Below, in pieces: positions 5,941-8,916 of a stretch of 8,916 nucleotides of DNA. Made by a program: the position numbers and the translations under genes. The DNA lies in contig DQHR01000021.1 in NCBI GenBank assembly GCA_003531155.1, positions 6,289 to 15,204 on the forward strand, given 5' to 3'. The notes beneath the pieces were generated by a model. It did no database searches. It saw only the letters and a list, made by a program, of their open reading frames with translations, and was not told the DNA's origin. This DNA comes from Bacteroidales bacterium (GTDB lineage Bacteria; Bacteroidota; Bacteroidia; Bacteroidales; Tenuifilaceae). Every line of letters begins with the position of its first letter. Position 1 is the stretch's first letter.

Positions 5941-7416
5941 TTAGTATGCACGAGCAAATATTACTCGTTTATTTGATGGCTTACCAGTTAAAATACATTT
6001 CCCCTCTTCAACCTGAACATCAATTGGAATACAACGAATAGTTGCTTTAGTATCCTCTTTTATTTTCTCCTCTGTTTCTTTAGTACCATCCCAATGCGCA
6101 AGTACAAAACCACCTTTATCATCAAGAACCCGTTTAAACTCATCGTAAGTATCAACTTTAGTGGTGTTTTCGGATCTGAAATTTAACGCTTTATTGAATA
6201 GGTTATCCTGAATATCATTTAAAAGATTCTCAACATATTCAGCAACACCATTCTGATTAACAAATTGTTTAGTTAAAGTATCGCGACGAGCAATCTCTAC
6301 AGTACCCTTTTCTAGGTCTTTTGGACCTATAGCAATACGAACAGGAAAGCCCTTCAATTCATATTCAGCAAATTTAAAACCTGGCTTACAATTATCCCTA
6401 TCATCATAAAGGCAAGTAATTCCTCTGGACTCTATCGATTTCTTCAACTCATTCACCTTCTCGCTTATTTTAACAAGTTCTTCTTCAGATTTATATATAG
6501 GTACAAAAACAACCTGAGTAGGTGCAAGTTTGGGAGGTAAAACAAGTCCGTTATCATCAGAATGAGCCATAATCAGAGCACCTACCAGCCTTGTTGATAC
6601 ACCCCATGATGTAGCCCAAACATAATCGAGCGTTCCTTCTTTACTCGAAAACTTAACATCAAATGCTTTAGCAAAATTCTGACCAAGAAAATGAGAAGTT
6701 CCTGCCTGCAAAGCTTTTCCATCTTGCATTAGAGCCTCGATACAGTAAGTCTCAACTGCTCCAGCAAAGCGTTCTGCTTCTGATTTAGTTCCAATAATTA
6801 CTGGTACCGACATCCATTCTTGAACAAATTTTGCATAAACGTTTACCATTTGTTCTGCTTCAGCAATTGCCTCAACTTTAGTAGCATGGGCAGTATGACC
6901 TTCTTGCCATAAAAATTCAGCCGTTCTTAAAAACAATCGAGTTCGCATCTCCCAACGGACTACATTAGCCCATTGATTAATAAGAATTGGTAAATCACGA
7001 TAAGATTGAATCCAACTACGATAAGTGTTCCAAATTATGGTTTCGGAAGTTGGGCGCACAATTAACTCCTCCTCGAGCTTTGCTTCTGGGTCAACCACAA
7101 CACCTTTACCATTTGGATCATTTTTTAATCGATAATGAGTAACTATGGCACACTCTTTGGCGAACCCTTCAACATGGCTAGCCTCTTTACTAAAGAATGA
7201 TTTTGGTATAAATAGCGGAAAATACGCATTTTGATGCCCAGTTTCCTTAAACATTTTATCAAGTTGAGACTGTATTTTCTCCCATATCGCAAACCCATAA
7301 GGTTTAATAACCATGCAACCACGAACAGCTGAATGGTCTGCCAATCCAGCCTTTACAACGATATCGTTATACCATTGAGAATAATTCTCTTTTCTACTAG
7401 TAATTTCCTTAGCCAT
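5941..7416 (-). CDS. proS: Prolyl-tRNA synthetase, archaeal/eukaryotic type (class II)
   Basis: This enzyme of 491 residues charges tRNA-Pro with proline in the cytoplasm. The class II core is clear: RPTSE (121-125), motif 2 around RWEMRTR to LRTAEFLWQEGHTAH (154-177), and motif 3 around ATSWGVSTRLVGALIMAHSDDNG (268-290, described by its ends). The anticodon-binding domain follows (about 299-395, with KPGFKFAEYELKGFPVR at 344-360), then the C-terminal domain of this ProRS type, ending in Ala-Arg-Ala-Tyr. There is no insertion (INS) editing domain between motifs 2 and 3, which separates it from the E. coli type. The open frame extends upstream to 7488, but the first 24 residues are hydrophobic and unlike the family. 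MAKEITSRKENYSQWYN matches the usual start, so I chose 7416. In the C-terminal domain I see only two cysteines (462 and 474) of the up to four that bind zinc in some homologues. It is the first gene of the unit ending at 3508. Confidence 0.97.
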   Translation of the reverse strand: MAKEITSRKENYSQWYNDIVVKAGLADHSAVRGCMVIKPYGFAIWEKIQSQLDKMFKETGHQNAYFPLFIPKSFFSKEASHVEGFAKECAIVTHYRLKNDPNGKGVVVDPEAKLEEELIVRPTSETIIWNTYRSWIQSYRDLPILINQWANVVRWEMRTRLFLRTAEFLWQEGHTAHATKVEAIAEAEQMVNVYAKFVQEWMSVPVIIGTKSEAERFAGAVETYCIEALMQDGKALQAGTSHFLGQNFAKAFDVKFSSKEGTLDYVWATSWGVSTRLVGALIMAHSDDNGLVLPPKLAPTQVVFVPIYKSEEELVKISEKVNELKKSIESRGITCLYDDRDNCKPGFKFAEYELKGFPVRIAIGPKDLEKGTVEIARRDTLTKQFVNQNGVAEYVENLLNDIQDNLFNKALNFRSENTTKVDTYDEFKRVLDDKGGFVLAHWDGTKETEEKIKEDTKATIRCIPIDVQVEEGKCILTGKPSNKRVIFARAY

Positions 7417-7466
7417 TTCAAATACTTGGTATGATTTTTGTTTCAAATAAGTTAATAAATCAGTAA

Positions 7467-7497
7467 CAAAAATAAGTAAATAAAACAATTTAACATA
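7467..7497 (-). promoter_or_regulatory. proS: Candidate proS promoter
   Basis: On the minus strand TATG (7494-7497) is followed after 19 bases by TATTTTTG (7467-7474), a perfect TAnnTTTG -7 box with a three-of-four match to the TTTG -33 box. The predicted transcript start near 7461 leaves a leader of about 45 bases before the ATG at 7416. This also supports the shorter proS start, because the start at 7488 would lie upstream of the predicted transcript start. Confidence 0.5.
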
Positions 7498-7503
7498 AAA
7501 ACT

Positions 7504-7510
7504 GGAGGTG
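7504..7510 (+). promoter_or_regulatory. Strong Shine-Dalgarno (GGAGGTG) before the low-complexity lipoprotein gene
   Basis: GGAGG (7504-7508) stands six bases before the ATG at 7515, an optimal distance for classical ribosome binding. The other starts in this window have no such sequence. Bacteroidota mostly do not use Shine-Dalgarno pairing, because their ribosomes hide the anti-Shine-Dalgarno, so this site stands out. It also fixes the start of the gene. Confidence 0.75.
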
Positions 7511-7514
7511 TGTT

Positions 7515-8822
7515 ATGAAAACTAAACTTCAATTAACCGCAGTTGCTCTAGCAGGAATTATTCTTGCATCATGCTCGTCGAGTATGAATATGAGCAAATC
7601 ATCAGTTTCTGCTAATGATGATATCTATTATACTCCAACATATTCATCTACAGCACAAAAAGATCCAGTAGAAGTTAAGACGGTTAATACTTCTGATAAA
7701 ACTACTTCTCCTCAATCTTTCGAACAACTTGAAGAAAAGTATTCAAAGATTTTGGCTTCTGACACTACTAGTGTTGATACGGTTATTTATAAAGCGGAGA
7801 GTACAAATCCGTATGAAAGGATTGTTTCTGATTCTTACAGGGATTCTTATGAACGCAGATTACGTGGGCTTCAGGATCCTTGGTATGGGATGGAAAGTTT
7901 TCCAGTGTACTCATCAGACGATTACAGGTACGCTACCGCTTTCGACCCTTATTTTTACAATGTTGTTGTAATGGGTAATCAGGTATGGGTTGAACCCTGG
8001 TATATTTCAAATATGTTTTCATGGCCACACACCCACATTAGCTTTGGGTTTGGCTTTGGATTAAGCAGTTATTGGGATTGGGATCCTTGGTGGTATTCTG
8101 GTTATTCCCATCCTTACTATAACTACAATAGCTGGTACGCTTGGAGTCCTTACTATTGGAATAACAATTATTACACAAATGTTAACTATAACTATGGCAA
8201 CTACTATTACGGTCGTAGAGATGGATTGACAACAACGAACTCAACTCCACGTCTAAGAAGGGGTGGCACCTATGAGAATCAAATTACAACATCAAGAAGA
8301 AGAGATGGTTTCACAACTAGGGGAATTAATACTAACAGAACAGATACACGCACAGGTAATAGAAATAAAAACCAAGAAATTATTACTAGAGGCGGTCGCA
8401 ATGGGGATGCTAACTCAACACATTTAAGAGGAGGTACAAGTTTAACTCGTAACACTAATATGACTGAACCTACGCGAAGAAACAATAACGGCACCTACCA
8501 AAGACCTCGTTCAACAAATAACGATGGATATATCAGGACAGGTACTCGTAATCAGACAAATGGTGTAACAAAAAGAGATAATACTTCAAGAGGCGGCACA
8601 AATGTAAGGGAAGGAAGAAATACAACTCCAACTTATAATAAGCCAAATAGGGTTGATACTTCCACTGAAAGAACAAGAAATACGAACACAGGTAGTTCAA
8701 CCAGAGAATCAAACAGGGGATCCGGAAGCAATAATTCTTCTGGAAACACTTCCACTACTCGTTCGAGTTCAGGTTCCAACAATAGTAGCAGTTCTTCTGG
8801 AGGAGGTGAAAGAAGAAGGTAA
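7515..8822 (+). CDS. Low-complexity lipoprotein with aromatic-rich middle and Arg/Asn/Gly-rich tail
   Basis: I do not recognise a named family for this 435-residue protein. Residues 1-20 are a lipoprotein signal (MKTK, hydrophobic stretch, LASC with Cys20). Residues 21-95 are Ser/Thr-rich and probably a flexible linker. Residues 97-167 look most like a conserved folded segment (NPYERIVSDSYRDSYERR, then DPWYGMESF and VVVMGNQVWVEPWY). In residues 168-232, 28 of 65 residues are Trp, Tyr or Phe, mixed with Gly, Asn and Ser (for example DWDPWWYSGY). Residues 234-435 are basic and disordered in appearance: by my count 35 Arg and 3 Lys against 14 acidic residues, with RGGT at 249-252, 305-308 and 359-362 and RGGR at 292-295. 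It ends in Ser/Gly runs and GGGERRR. It should be exported and lipid-anchored. Binding to polyanions, peptidoglycan or polysaccharide, or self-association, is only inferred from composition. It is divergent from proS and is followed after 62 bases by another rightward gene with no terminator visible between them. Confidence 0.85.
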   Translation: MKTKLQLTAVALAGIILASCSSSMNMSKSSVSANDDIYYTPTYSSTAQKDPVEVKTVNTSDKTTSPQSFEQLEEKYSKILASDTTSVDTVIYKAESTNPYERIVSDSYRDSYERRLRGLQDPWYGMESFPVYSSDDYRYATAFDPYFYNVVVMGNQVWVEPWYISNMFSWPHTHISFGFGFGLSSYWDWDPWWYSGYSHPYYNYNSWYAWSPYYWNNNYYTNVNYNYGNYYYGRRDGLTTTNSTPRLRRGGTYENQITTSRRRDGFTTRGINTNRTDTRTGNRNKNQEIITRGGRNGDANSTHLRGGTSLTRNTNMTEPTRRNNNGTYQRPRSTNNDGYIRTGTRNQTNGVTKRDNTSRGGTNVREGRNTTPTYNKPNRVDTSTERTRNTNTGSSTRESNRGSGSNNSSGNTSTTRSSSGSNNSSSSSGGGERRR

Positions 8823-8884
8823 AGAACATAGCAAGAATTACAAATTACATTATTAAAAACAAATATTATTAATAAACTATTATT

Positions 8885-8916
8885 ATGAAATCAAGGATAT
8901 TTCAAGTAATACTATG
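8885..8916 (+). CDS. 5' end of a rightward gene (partial)
   Basis: An ATG at 8885 opens MKSRIFQVIL and runs off the window. A short basic start followed by hydrophobic residues looks like the beginning of a signal peptide. The gap of 62 bases after the low-complexity lipoprotein gene is AT-rich and shows no clear terminator, so co-transcription with it is likely. The product cannot be identified. Confidence 0.5.
   Translation, partial: MKSRIFQVIL

Larger units (their letters stand above)
7417..7514. promoter_or_regulatory. Divergent intergenic region between proS and the lipoprotein gene
   Basis: These 98 very AT-rich bases separate the two divergent start codons and must hold both promoters. 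The leftward candidate is described separately. For the rightward gene I see only a weak pair, TTG (7426-7428) and TAAGTTAA (7448-7455) with a 19-base spacer, which matches the -7 consensus at four of six fixed positions. I see no hairpin typical of a T-box or other riboswitch. Confidence 0.6.

Noticed and set aside
7417..7488. 24-residue N-terminal extension of proS starting at 7488
   Set aside because: The extra residues are hydrophobic and unlike the family, MAKEITSR matches the usual ProRS start, and the best promoter box (7467-7474) lies inside the extension.
7729..7971. 80-residue plus-strand frame within the lipoprotein gene
   Set aside because: It overlaps a gene with a strong lipobox and ribosome binding site and is out of frame with it. 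It is a shadow frame.
8279..8494. Hydrophobic 71-residue minus-strand frame
   Set aside because: Its Leu/Val richness is what antisense of Arg/Asn/Thr-rich coding sequence gives. There is no promoter or start context.
8653..8856. 67-residue plus-strand frame crossing the end of the lipoprotein gene
   Set aside because: It is an alternative frame of low-complexity codons with no start signal. It could look like a frameshifted tail, but the main frame ends naturally at 8822.
8823..8884. Possible terminator after the lipoprotein gene
   Set aside because: Only weak A/T pairings such as TTATTAATAA are present, with no GC-containing stem and T run.

Overview
The window looks like an AT-rich chromosomal segment from the phylum Bacteroidota, probably Bacteroidales or a close relative. 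The order is inferred from the gene types; only the phylum is well supported. The evidence for the phylum is: an archaeal/eukaryotic-type prolyl-tRNA synthetase (ProRS) like that of Bacteroides; a lipoprotein peptidase of family M49; an AhpC with the insertion common in Bacteroidota; promoter-like boxes resembling the TTTG / TAnnTTTG consensus; and a near absence of Shine-Dalgarno sequences. I see no rRNA, tRNA, CRISPR array, insertion sequence or phage gene, so this reads as core chromosome with some poorly characterised genes.

Layout from left to right. Positions 1-30 are the first codons of a leftward gene that leaves the window. Position 77-106 is a leftward terminator closing ahpC (127-762, 2-Cys peroxiredoxin). 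Upstream of ahpC on the same strand lie an Omp85/BamA-like outer membrane protein (834-2789) and a SiaB-type GHKL kinase-like protein (2822-3400). The last two are only 32 bases apart and probably form an operon with a candidate promoter at 3449-3480. A second leftward transcription unit runs from 7416 down to a clear terminator at 3508-3536: proS (start corrected to 7416), a 232-residue protein of unknown function (5198-5896), and an M49-like metallopeptidase lipoprotein (3540-5171). Gaps inside it are 44 and 26 bases. Divergent from proS, and sharing a 98-base intergenic region, is a rightward gene (7515-8822) for a lipoprotein with an aromatic-rich middle and an arginine/asparagine/glycine-rich tail. 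It has a textbook Shine-Dalgarno, which is unusual for this phylum. A further rightward gene begins at 8885 and is cut by the window end.

Functionally the window mixes housekeeping (proline charging, peroxide detoxification), cell-envelope proteins (Omp85 barrel, two lipoproteins) and a signalling protein (SiaB-like). No single pathway unites them. The items most worth a second look are the unknown protein tied to proS, the orphan SiaB-like protein paired with an outer membrane barrel, and the secreted low-complexity lipoprotein with RGG-type motifs and a strong ribosome binding site.
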